Source of the DNA: Acidimicrobiia bacterium UBA6912
Lineage (GTDB): Bacteria > Actinomycetota > Acidimicrobiia > Spongiisociales > UBA5794
Assembly: GCA_002450985.1 (NCBI GenBank)
Contig: DKBA01000045.1
Location: forward strand, 1-7,528
DNA length: 7,528 bases
Reading direction: 5' to 3'
This document shows positions 1 through 5,503 of the stretch, piece after piece. The notes beneath the pieces were generated by a model. That model worked only from the letters and a program-made list of their open reading frames with translations. It was not told the DNA's origin and ran no database searches. The position numbers and the translations under genes were made by a program. Position 1 is the first letter of the stretch. Every line of letters begins with the position of its first letter.

Positions 1-353
1 CCGAATCGCTCGACGACGTCACGAGTCCGGTCGAAGTACTCGGTGAGGACGGATCTCACGATCTCCGGATCTCGGGTCTCGGCATAGGCGGTGAAACCCA
101 CGAGGTCGGCGAAGAGGACGGACACGAACCGCCGCTCCTGTGGAGCTTCGCCGGCTTCCTCGTCATCCCCGGCAGGTGCGTCCGGGTCCTCCGGCCGACC
201 CTCGCCGAGGGCGCCACCGCACGAGCCGCAGAAGCGGTCGGTGGGGTCGTTGGCCGCACCGCACCGGGCGCACACGAGCTCGAGCCGGTGACCGCAGGTA
301 CGACAGAACCGGCGCCCCGGCTTGTTGTCGCTTCCGCATTCAGGGCACTGCAT
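1..353 (-). CDS. Zinc-ribbon class III adenylate/guanylate cyclase, N-terminal part (runs off window)
   Basis: The reading frame starts at ATG 353-351 and leaves the window at base 1, so about 117 residues are visible. A GAGGAG ribosome binding site lies at 365-360, six bases upstream. Residues 3-20 (CPEC...CRTC) and 28-45 (CARC...CGSC) form two zinc ribbons. An acidic linker follows (about 50-73). From residue 74 the start of a class III cyclase domain is clear: RRFVSVLFADLVGFT, with D83 as the first metal-binding aspartate. Such proteins usually continue with the rest of the cyclase domain and often a large AAA/TPR region; neither can be seen here. ATP versus GTP preference cannot be judged because the specificity residues lie outside the window. 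The gene is divergent from the cyclic-nucleotide-binding protein at 463, which could be a receptor for its product. Confidence 0.92.
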   Translation of the reverse strand, partial: MQCPECGSDNKPGRRFCRTCGHRLELVCARCGAANDPTDRFCGSCGGALGEGRPEDPDAPAGDDEEAGEAPQERRFVSVLFADLVGFTAYAETRDPEIVRSVLTEYFDRTRDVVERF

Positions 354-462
354 CTGCGTCTCCTCGAGCAGTCGTCAGGCTACCCGGGGTCTTCGGCAGG
401 TGACACGGCACCGGCCGCAGCCTCGGTGGACCCGACGGTCATGAGCCTATGATCACCCTTCG
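354..462. promoter_or_regulatory. Divergent promoter region between cyclase and cNMP-binding protein
   Basis: This gap separates two divergent genes and should hold both promoters. On the plus strand TATGAT at 448-453 is a good -10 box. It would start transcription near 460, almost at the ATG at 463, so that mRNA would be nearly leaderless; no convincing -35 box is seen. On the minus strand TAGCCT at 382-377 is a possible -10 box for the cyclase gene, with a weak -35 match GTGTCA at 406-401 (18-base spacer). Both are pattern matches only. No clear CRP-type palindrome was found. Confidence 0.4.
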
Positions 463-900
463 ATGTCGGTGACGAACCCGCTGACGAGGCTTCCGATGCT
501 CAGGCCGGTGCCGATCTTTCGCGGGCTGCCGAAGTCGACGCTTCTCGAGGTTGCCAGGCGAGCCGCCGAGGTGGCGGTCCCCGCCGGTACCCTCATCGTG
601 ACACAGGGCGAGCCCGGCGACAGTCTGTGCGTCGTCGTCTCGGGGACGGTCGAGGTCCGCAGGGACGACCGCCCGGTTGCCCAGATGACGGCAGGGGACT
701 ACTTCGGCGAGATCTCCCTCATCGACGGCAAGCCCCGCAGCGCCACCGTCGTCGCGGTCGACGACGTGGTGTTGCTCACCATCACGGCGGCGACGTTCGA
801 CTCGCTGCTCTCCATCCCCTACGTGGCGCGCGCCGCGCTCACCGGGCTCGCCGAGCGGGTGCGCGAGGCGCACGCCTCCCACGGTCGTCGGCCGATCTGA
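463..900 (+). CDS. Stand-alone cyclic nucleotide-binding domain protein (CRP/FNR-type sensor fold)
   Basis: A 145-residue protein made almost entirely of one cNMP-binding domain (about 13-112) followed by a short helix. The phosphate-binding cassette is intact at 81-95, FGEISLIDGKPRSAT. E83 is expected to bind the ribose 2'-OH and R92 the cyclic phosphate, so cAMP binding is plausible. There is no helix-turn-helix, kinase, channel or other output domain, so it probably acts by binding a partner. The start at 463 has no Shine-Dalgarno sequence but lies just after a TATGAT -10 box, fitting a leaderless message. An alternative ATG at 496 has GAGG at 486-489. Its stop is 13 bases before the next gene, so the two are likely co-transcribed. 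Domain assignment is firm; the role is unknown. Confidence 0.9.
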   Translation: MSVTNPLTRLPMLRPVPIFRGLPKSTLLEVARRAAEVAVPAGTLIVTQGEPGDSLCVVVSGTVEVRRDDRPVAQMTAGDYFGEISLIDGKPRSATVVAVDDVVLLTITAATFDSLLSIPYVARAALTGLAERVREAHASHGRRPI

Positions 901-913
901 GGAGGAGAGTGAC

Positions 914-1285
914 ATGCCGTTGCCGAGGTGGCTCGCCGAAGTCAACAAACGGGTCTTCAACCGTTGGGAGTTGAAGCGTGGCGTCAGGCCCGTGCTCATC
1001 CACGTCGGCCGCACCTCGGGGAAGACCTACGAGACCCCACTGGATGCCCACCGCGTCGACGGCGGATACATCTTCATCTGCAACTACGGCAGCCGATCGG
1101 ATTGGGTGAGGAACATCCTGGCGTCGGGGATGGCGAGCCTCCGCATCGGCGCCGAGCGCGTCGACCTGGTCGCCCCCCGGCTGATCACCGCTGAGGAGGC
1201 CCTTCAGCAGCTGCCCGCCGGGACGAAGACGCCGCCGCGGTCGATGAACGTCACCGAGTTCCTGCGTATGGACGTCGCGAGCTGA
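914..1285 (+). CDS. Nitroreductase-family deazaflavin (F420)-dependent oxidoreductase, Ddn-like
   Basis: A 123-residue split-beta-barrel protein of the Ddn/DUF385 family, which in mycobacteria and relatives uses reduced F420 to reduce quinones, nitro compounds and other substrates. The family motif GRTSGKTYETPL is at 32-43, followed by the YGSRSDWVRNILASG segment (58-72) that corresponds to the usual cofactor-side loop. Length is typical of short family members. The start ATG at 914 is supported by GGAGGA at 901-906. It follows the cNMP-binding gene by 13 bases and is probably in the same operon. F420 use is inferred from family membership, since some relatives bind other cofactors or lipids. 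The substrate cannot be predicted. A repeat array begins within 10 bases of its stop codon. Confidence 0.88.
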   Translation: MPLPRWLAEVNKRVFNRWELKRGVRPVLIHVGRTSGKTYETPLDAHRVDGGYIFICNYGSRSDWVRNILASGMASLRIGAERVDLVAPRLITAEEALQQLPAGTKTPPRSMNVTEFLRMDVAS

Positions 1286-1294
1286 GCTCTGAGT

Positions 1295-1459
1295 GGCTCC
1301 CCCGTCGGGGGAGCTGGCGGGCCCGAGGGCCTGCCGGGCCGTGTTCGATGGCTCCCCCTTCGGGGGAGCTGGCGGGCTCGCATGCGCCCGCCTGGGCCGT
1401 GTTCGATGGCTCCCCCTTCGGGGGAGCTGGCGGGCCCGAAGGGCCCGTCTGAGGGGGCC
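1295..1459. repeat. Three tandem copies of a two-hairpin intergenic repeat
   Basis: Each unit has an almost invariant first hairpin, GCTCCCCC-(3 nt)-GGGGGAGC, at 1296-1314, 1351-1369 and 1409-1427 (loops GTC, TTC, TTC). Each is followed by TGGCGGGC and a second hairpin whose sequence differs but still pairs: 1316-1335 (8 bp including one G-T pair, 4-nt loop), 1371-1392 (GGCGGGC/GCCCGCC) and 1431-1447 (CGGGCCC-GAA-GGGCCCG). Copies 2 and 3 share at least 37 identical bases (1341-1377 and 1399-1435), a period of 58. Copy 3 ends in CTGAGGGGGCC (1449-1459), which copies 1 and 2 lack. No T-tract follows, so these are not classical terminators. From memory the layout resembles dispersed repeats in other bacterial phyla; this was not checked. 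Confidence 0.85.
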
Positions 1460-1600
1460 TTCGACGCACCCGTTTCGCACCGCCCACCTCGCCGCTGCCT
1501 GCGAGGGCCTTCACGATCGAGGTGACGCGGACGGGGGATCGAGGGCCTCGCCCCGCGAACTGGTTCAATGTGGTCCGCAGCGACGGAGGCGAGGCGCGTG
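1460..1600. other. Rest of the non-coding gap before the LCP gene
   Basis: Together with the repeat array this completes a 315-base stretch without a convincing gene (1286-1600). Here no strong promoter hexamers, palindrome or small coding frame stand out. The reading frames across it are extensions of the LCP gene or GC-rich noise. A promoter for the LCP gene is expected in this segment but could not be assigned. GAGG at 1591-1594 is its likely ribosome binding site. Confidence 0.5.
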
Positions 1601-2731
1601 ATGCGGCCACGGTGGCGTGTGGGGAGAACGGTTGCCGGGTTCGTGGTCGCCATCGCGCTCGTCGCCGCTGCGTGTGCAGGCGACGAGGACCGCGCCGCCA
1701 CCTCATCGAGCGCCGCCCCGCCGACGACGCTCGCTGCGGTGCCGGCCTCCACCTCGACGACGACCTCGGCCTCGACCACGACGCGCCCACCCACCACGAC
1801 AACCCAGGTGACGACGACGACGCAGCCGCCCCGCTTCTGGGACGGCGCCGAGCGCCTCAACGTCCTGCTGTTGGGGAGCGACGCCGGCGTGGGGAGGACG
1901 GGCACCCGGACGGACTCGATCATCCTGGTGAGCATCGACCCGGAGTCGGGGGACGCTGCGATGTTCTCCGTGCCGCGCAACCTCACCGAGGCCCCCCTTC
2001 CCGAGGGCATGGGGCTGTGGTCGTGCGACTGTTTCCCCGACATCATCACGCACCTGTGGGCCAACGGGGAGTGGTACCCCGATGCGTTCCCCGGCCCGCA
2101 ATCACCGTCGGTGAACGCCCTCAAGGCGGCACTCGGGCTCGTGTTCGACGTCGACATCCAGTACTACGCCAAGGTCGACCTCGCCGGTTTCGTCGCCATG
2201 GTCGACGCGCTCGGTGGCGTGACCATCGACGTGCCGAAGACCATCGTCGACGAGGCGTACCCACACGAGAACGGCGGCACCGAGTACGTGGTCATCGAGG
2301 AGGGCACCCAGCACCTCGACGGCCACCTCGCCCTCGCCTACGCCCGGATCCGCCGCAACTCGGGCGACTTCGCCAGGATGCACCGCCAGCGCTGCCTCAT
2401 GGTGGCGATGGTCGACCAGCTCGACCTCTCCGATCTCACCGCCGGCTACCGGCAGTTCGCCGCCGCGGTGGCGGATCATGTCGAGACCGACCTCCCCCTC
2501 GACCATCTCGTCGACCTCGTCGACCTGCTGTCTCGCGTCGATCTCGACCGGCTGGCCACGCTGCGGATCACGAGCCACACCTACGGCGCCTCGGGCCACG
2601 CCGGCTACCAGATCTACGACCTGGAGCGCATCCAGGCCGATGCGCACACCCTCATGGAGGACCCGACGGCGCAGCTCGACACCCTGGACGGCGACGGGAT
2701 CGAGGCCACCTGCGACCAGTCGTTCGACTGA
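1601..2731 (+). CDS. LytR-CpsA-Psr (LCP) family protein, probable lipoprotein
   Basis: LCP proteins transfer undecaprenyl-linked glycopolymers to peptidoglycan outside the membrane. The start ATG at 1601 (376 aa) is chosen over ATG 1568 because GAGG lies six bases before it and the signal sequence begins there. GTG 1598 is also possible. Residues 1-24 are a basic then hydrophobic signal ending in VAAAC, so C25 may be lipidated, although A at -3 is not ideal. A Thr/Ser/Pro-rich linker covers about 33-77. The LCP domain starts at about 85: LNVLLLGSDAG (D94), RTDSIILVSIDP (R103, D105), SVPRN (R126). It continues with HLDGHLALAYARIRR (238-252), DFARMHRQR (256-264) and a C-terminal tail. N127 replaces the usual Asp of the PRD motif. 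It converges with the aquaporin gene across 19 bases. Confidence 0.9.
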   Translation: MRPRWRVGRTVAGFVVAIALVAAACAGDEDRAATSSSAAPPTTLAAVPASTSTTTSASTTTRPPTTTTQVTTTTQPPRFWDGAERLNVLLLGSDAGVGRTGTRTDSIILVSIDPESGDAAMFSVPRNLTEAPLPEGMGLWSCDCFPDIITHLWANGEWYPDAFPGPQSPSVNALKAALGLVFDVDIQYYAKVDLAGFVAMVDALGGVTIDVPKTIVDEAYPHENGGTEYVVIEEGTQHLDGHLALAYARIRRNSGDFARMHRQRCLMVAMVDQLDLSDLTAGYRQFAAAVADHVETDLPLDHLVDLVDLLSRVDLDRLATLRITSHTYGASGHAGYQIYDLERIQADAHTLMEDPTAQLDTLDGDGIEATCDQSFD

Positions 2732-2750
2732 GCGACGGCCGAGGATCGCT

Positions 2751-3452
2751 TCAACTTCCGCTGTGGGGCACCACGACCTGGTCGGCGACGTCCTCCACGC
2801 CAGGGAACAGCCGGCGGACGCTCGCAACGACGATCACGACGGCGGCGAGCTCGGCGAGCACGAAGGGGGTCACCGACGCCGGTGCGATCCCCGCGAACGT
2901 GTCGCTCAGCATGCGCCCAATGGTCACCGCCGGGTTGGCGAAGCTCGTGGATGACGTGAAGTAGAACGCCCCGGCGATGTAGGCGCCGACGGCGAAGGCC
3001 GTGACCTCGGAACGTCCGGAGCGAACGAGACCGAGGATCACGTAGAGCAGGCCGATCGTGGCCACCACCTCGGCGAGCCACAGGTGCGTTCCCCAACGAT
3101 CGGTCGTCGACCAGGTCACGGCAGGCAGATCGAACATGAGGTTGGCCACGGCAACACCGATGATGCCGCCGGCGACCTGGGCGGCGATGTACCCGGCGGC
3201 CTCGCGGTTGGTCAGACCGCCGAGCGCCCGGTCGGCCAGCGTGACGGCCGGATTGAGATGGGCGCCCGACACGGGGCCGAACGCGAGGATCAGTGCGGTG
3301 AGGGCGCCCGCCGTGGCGAAGGCGTTCTGCAGCAGCTGAAGCCCGGGATCGGTCGTGAGTCGCTCCGCCATGATGCCGGAGCCCACGATCGCCACCAGCA
3401 GGAAGGCGGTGCCCATCAGCTCGGCGGCGATCCGCCTGCCGAGCGGCGCCAT
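2751..3452 (-). CDS. Aquaporin / aquaglyceroporin (MIP family), arsenic-operon type (AqpS-like)
   Basis: A 233-residue six-helix MIP channel. The two NPA half-helix motifs are present: HLNPAVTL with N67-A69, and FANPAVTIGR with N173-A175, where R180 lies in the expected selectivity-filter arginine region. The following SDTFAGIAP segment is typical of channels found beside ars genes. AqpS of Sinorhizobium meliloti is the known model, letting arsenite flow out down its gradient. The start ATG at 3452 overlaps the arsC stop by one base (TGATG), with no clear Shine-Dalgarno sequence, so translation is probably coupled; GTG at 3455 would add one residue. As the third gene of the operon it is the only visible exit route for arsenite. 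Transport of glycerol, water or other metalloids is equally possible from sequence. Confidence 0.9.
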   Translation of the reverse strand: MAPLGRRIAAELMGTAFLLVAIVGSGIMAERLTTDPGLQLLQNAFATAGALTALILAFGPVSGAHLNPAVTLADRALGGLTNREAAGYIAAQVAGGIIGVAVANLMFDLPAVTWSTTDRWGTHLWLAEVVATIGLLYVILGLVRSGRSEVTAFAVGAYIAGAFYFTSSTSFANPAVTIGRMLSDTFAGIAPASVTPFVLAELAAVVIVVASVRRLFPGVEDVADQVVVPHSGS

Positions 3453-3895
3453 CACGCCGAGGCCGGCAGGTCGAGGCTCGCCATCAGCGTCCGCACCCGC
3501 TGCTCGATGTCGTCGCGCACCCTGCGCACGACCTCGATCGGCCGGCCGGCGGGGTCGGTGAGCTCCCAGTCCTCGTAGCGCTTCCCGGGGTACACGGGGC
3601 AGACGTCACCGCATCCCATGGTGATGACGACATCGGCGGCCCGGACGACCTCATCGGTCCACGGCCGGGGGAGCTCGGCGGCGATGTCGATGTCGACCTC
3701 GGCCATGGCAGCCACGGCGACGGGATTGACCGAGCCTGCCGGCTCCGAGCCTCCGGAGTACACGTCGACTGCGTCACCGGCCAGGTGCCGCAGCCAGCCG
3801 GCGGCCATCTGCGAGCGTCCGGCGTTGTGGACGCAGAGGAAGAGCACGGCCGGTCGATCGCCGGGAGTCCGGCCCGGGTCGGCTGCGGGGTTCAT
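3452..3895 (-). CDS. arsC: Arsenate reductase, low-molecular-weight phosphatase fold (ArsC)
   Basis: A 147-residue cytosolic enzyme that would reduce arsenate to arsenite. The anion-binding P-loop CVHNAGRS gives catalytic C21 and R27 (CX5R). TMGCGDVCP supplies C95 and C99, the likely relay cysteines of a three-cysteine mechanism linked to thioredoxin or a similar thiol system. LTDPAG carries D114, the general-acid aspartate. The start ATG at 3895 is supported by AGGAGGG at 3910-3904 and overlaps the stop of the upstream ArsR-fusion gene by four bases (ATGA). Its own stop overlaps the aquaporin start, so all three genes form one operon. The thiol partner (thioredoxin or mycothiol/mycoredoxin) is not determined by the sequence. 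A plain protein-tyrosine phosphatase role is unlikely given the cysteine pair. Confidence 0.92.
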   Translation of the reverse strand: MNPAADPGRTPGDRPAVLFLCVHNAGRSQMAAGWLRHLAGDAVDVYSGGSEPAGSVNPVAVAAMAEVDIDIAAELPRPWTDEVVRAADVVITMGCGDVCPVYPGKRYEDWELTDPAGRPIEVVRRVRDDIEQRVRTLMASLDLPASA

Positions 3896-4548
3896 TCGTC
3901 CTGCCCTCCTGTGAGCGTCCGGATTCGGGATTGGGCTTCTGCGAGCGCCGAGTCGAACGCTGCCGGTGTGGCGTCGTCCACGGGATCGGCGATCGACCAG
4001 TGGAGCCACTTCGGGCCCGGCGCCAGCTCCTCGTGAGCACGGTCGCACACCGTGACGACGAGCGACGATGTCACGTCGACGTCGTCGAGGTGGCGCGGTC
4101 TGGCGTGCGACAGGTCGAGTCCTGCCCGCTTGGCCGCCGCCACCGCCCCCGGGTGGACCCGGTCGGCGGGGTGGGTACCGGCGCTCGATGCGGGGGAGGT
4201 CGCAACGGCGTTCCAGGCGGCCGCCGCCAGCTGGGAACGAGCCGAGTTGTGGGTGCACACGAACAGCACGGGCCCGGCCGGTGCGGCGACGCCGATCTTC
4301 ATCTCGCGCAGGGCATCGTGGCGGAGCCGAACGTAGCGGCGGCGCCGGTCGCCGGACGAGATGAGCCGCTCGACGAGGCCGGTGTCCTCGAGCACCGAGA
4401 GGTGATGCGCCAGCAGGTTGGTTGCGAGTCCGTGGCGTCGCGCCAGCTCCCCGGGCGCACGGTCGGATGCGGCGAGATCGTCGACGATGGCCAATCGGAC
4501 CGGGTCCCCGAGGGCGGCGAAACGCGATGATCGCTCCCCGACGTCCAT
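3892..4548 (-). CDS. ArsR-type HTH regulator fused to an arsenate reductase-like phosphatase domain
   Basis: A 218-residue two-domain protein and first gene of the ars operon. Residues 5-85 are an ArsR-family winged helix: FAALGDPVRLAIV at the start, recognition region about 41-59 (LATNLLAHHLSVLEDTGLV), and the wing at 63-75 (ISSGDRRRRYVRL). Residues 92-215 are a low-molecular-weight phosphatase/ArsC domain with P-loop CTHNSARS (C98, R104) and VVTVCDRAHEEL (C168). The usual second relay cysteine of ArsC (motif EECP) is missing, reading HEELAPG. The HTH half has no cysteine at all, so the classical ArsR As(III) site is absent. It probably represses its own operon by binding the palindrome at 4566-4583. 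Fusions of this kind occur in actinobacteria. Whether the C-terminal half is a sensor or an enzyme is open. Confidence 0.9.
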   Translation of the reverse strand: MDVGERSSRFAALGDPVRLAIVDDLAASDRAPGELARRHGLATNLLAHHLSVLEDTGLVERLISSGDRRRRYVRLRHDALREMKIGVAAPAGPVLFVCTHNSARSQLAAAAWNAVATSPASSAGTHPADRVHPGAVAAAKRAGLDLSHARPRHLDDVDVTSSLVVTVCDRAHEELAPGPKWLHWSIADPVDDATPAAFDSALAEAQSRIRTLTGGQDE

Positions 4549-4556
4549 GGACGGCG

Positions 4557-4586
4557 AGCCTACTCACTCAACAAGTGTTGAGTCAA
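4557..4586 (-). promoter_or_regulatory. ars operon promoter, nearly leaderless
   Basis: Reading the minus strand, TTGACT (4586-4581) is a 5/6 match to a -35 box. After an 18-base spacer comes TAGGCT (4562-4557), a TANNNT-type -10 box. Transcription would start near 4551-4549, at or within a few bases of the ATG at 4548. No Shine-Dalgarno sequence could then be used, which agrees with a leaderless first gene while the downstream genes rely on coupling or Shine-Dalgarno sites. Confidence 0.6.
4566..4583. promoter_or_regulatory. Palindromic ArsR operator
   Basis: ACTCAACA-AG-TGTTGAGT is a perfect inverted repeat with 8-base arms and a 2-base centre. It overlaps the -35 box by three bases and fills most of the -35/-10 spacer, where a bound dimer would block RNA polymerase. 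A second, wider inverted pair, TCACTCA (4564-4570) and TGAGTGA (4594-4600), surrounds it and might be another half-site arrangement. Assignment to the ArsR fusion is inferred from position. Confidence 0.7.
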
Positions 4587-4611
4587 TATGCGCTGAGTGA
4601 ACGTGACGGCT

Positions 4612-5034
4612 TCAGTCCGCCGGGTCGAGCTCCTGGAACAGCGTGATCTGGAGACCGGCCGGCGCCTCGAGTCTCGAGTTGAGCGAGCGCCACGGGGTCT
4701 CGGTGGGTGGGGCGACGAGTTCCGCCCCTGCGGTGACGAGGCGCTCAGTCTCGGTTGTGGCGTCGGCGACCTCGAAGGCGACTCGGAACTTGCCGCTGAC
4801 CTCGCGTCCGACCTCGAGCCGATCGATCAGCCGTCGCTGCGCTGGGTTGACGATCTCGAGCGTCGCCCGGCCCGCCTGGAGTGCGGCGACCATGGCGCCG
4901 CCTTCGCTCTCGACGAAGAACTCCTCCGGCATCCCGAGCCCGTCTCGAAAGAACGCCACGGCCTCGGCGAAGTCCTCCGCCTCCACGACGAGCCGCAACT
5001 GCATCACACGGGGTGGTGTCGCCTCAGTGGTCAT
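4612..5034 (-). CDS. VOC superfamily (glyoxalase/bleomycin resistance-like) protein
   Basis: A 140-residue protein with the paired beta-alpha-beta-beta-beta repeats of the vicinal oxygen chelate fold. The first half runs from MQLRLVVE through AVAFFRDGLGM to ATLEIV; the second runs from GKFRVAFEVAD through TERLVTAGAELV to PAGLQITLFQEL. E60 and E135 sit where metal ligands are often found, but no histidine is present at the other usual positions, so metal-dependent lyase chemistry is doubtful and a binding or resistance role is possible. There is no cysteine. The start is ATG 5034, with ATG 5004 as an alternative that begins right at the first strand. It ends 63 bases before the ars start and has the same orientation, so it may be upstream of, but not part of, the ars operon. 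Confidence 0.85.
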   Translation of the reverse strand: MTTEATPPRVMQLRLVVEAEDFAEAVAFFRDGLGMPEEFFVESEGGAMVAALQAGRATLEIVNPAQRRLIDRLEVGREVSGKFRVAFEVADATTETERLVTAGAELVAPPTETPWRSLNSRLEAPAGLQITLFQELDPAD

Positions 5035-5064
5035 GCCTGCCGTCCCTTCGTGTGGTCTTCGCAG

Positions 5065-5328
5065 TCAGCCCCCGACGTTGGGTCTGCGACCGAGCGCCTC
5101 CATCAGCGTCGCCACACGCCCCTGGATGATCGCCTCGAGCGTGTCGAGCGGGATGCTGGTCCCGTCGTCGAGTGTGATGAGGGGATTCAGGTCGTCACCG
5201 GTTGCCGCGGCCAGCTTGGCTCGGGCGTCGCGCGCCTTGCCGAGGGAGAACAGCACCTTCTGCAGCCACCGCGCCTCGCTGTCTCGGTACTTCTCGATCT
5301 GTCGCGCCTGGCGCTTGTCGTCGGCCAT
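5065..5328 (-). CDS. Small hypothetical protein, 87 aa
   Basis: Not recognised. The ATG at 5328 begins a charged, helix-rich 87-residue protein. Residues 1-45 form a basic/acidic helix (DKRQARQIEKYRDSEARW, then KARDARAKLA). A short beta-like segment LITLDDGTSIPLD follows at 50-62, and an amphipathic helix (63-80) ends it. No cysteine, signal peptide or membrane segment is present. The Shine-Dalgarno match is weak. It sits 30 bases upstream of the VOC gene on the same strand, so the two may be co-transcribed. The frame stays open further upstream to 5661, but that extension would overlap the divergent SDR-cyclase gene, so the shorter start is preferred. A coding role is supported by codon-position composition and spacing only. 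Confidence 0.65.
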   Translation of the reverse strand: MADDKRQARQIEKYRDSEARWLQKVLFSLGKARDARAKLAAATGDDLNPLITLDDGTSIPLDTLEAIIQGRVATLMEALGRRPNVGG

Positions 5329-5503
5329 GTGCGCTTTCTGTACGGGCGTTCCATTTCCGAGACTACCGCGGGACCAGCCGCCGCCCCGACGATCTCGTCC
5401 GGCCCCCGATCGAGAGAAGCGGCGAGCAATCGGCTGGTTGGTGCGTGACTCCGTACACTCACCACGCCGATACGCGGCAGCTCGGTCGAAGCGGGGAGTG
5501 TTC
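5329..5503. promoter_or_regulatory. Divergent promoter region between small protein and SDR-cyclase gene
   Basis: This 175-base gap separates divergent genes. For the plus strand, TACACT at 5454-5459 is a possible -10 box without a good -35, and GGGGAG at 5493-5498 is the ribosome binding site, five bases before ATG 5504. For the minus strand, TAGTCT at 5365-5360 is a possible -10 box for the 87-residue protein. No strong palindrome was seen. Confidence 0.35.

Noticed and set aside
1295..1314. Rho-independent terminator of the deazaflavin oxidoreductase gene
   Set aside because: The stem is strong but no T-tract follows, and the same hairpin recurs twice more in a tandem array.
1295..1459. 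CRISPR array
   Set aside because: The repeating parts are self-complementary hairpins, the variable parts pair with themselves, there are only three copies, and no cas gene is present.
1204..2157. Long minus-strand frame across the repeat array and the LCP start
   Set aside because: It overlaps the end of the deazaflavin oxidoreductase and the LCP gene in antisense, has low-complexity repeats translated from the hairpins, and matches no family.
2730..2751. Bidirectional terminator between the convergent LCP and aquaporin genes
   Set aside because: Only a 5-6 base stem (AGCGA/TCGCT) with a 10-base loop and no T-tracts; too weak to call.
1522..2964. 480-residue plus-strand frame overlapping the LCP gene
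   Set aside because: It is an Arg/Pro/His-rich shadow in a different frame from the clear LCP motifs.
3452..4567. Single 371-residue minus-strand protein covering arsC and the ArsR fusion
   Set aside because: Its upstream part is the wrong frame across the ArsR-fusion gene; the true arsC start is ATG 3895 with AGGAGGG and an ATGA overlap.
4612..5034. VOC gene as ArsI, the organoarsenical carbon-arsenic lyase, extending the ars operon
   Set aside because: ArsI needs cysteines to bind trivalent arsenic, and this protein contains none. It also has its own spacing and precedes the ars promoter.
4643..5503. Open frame extending the SDR-cyclase protein upstream by 287 residues
   Set aside because: It runs antisense to the VOC gene and the 87-residue gene, has Ser/Arg-rich composition typical of a shadow frame, and a good ribosome binding site precedes ATG 5504.
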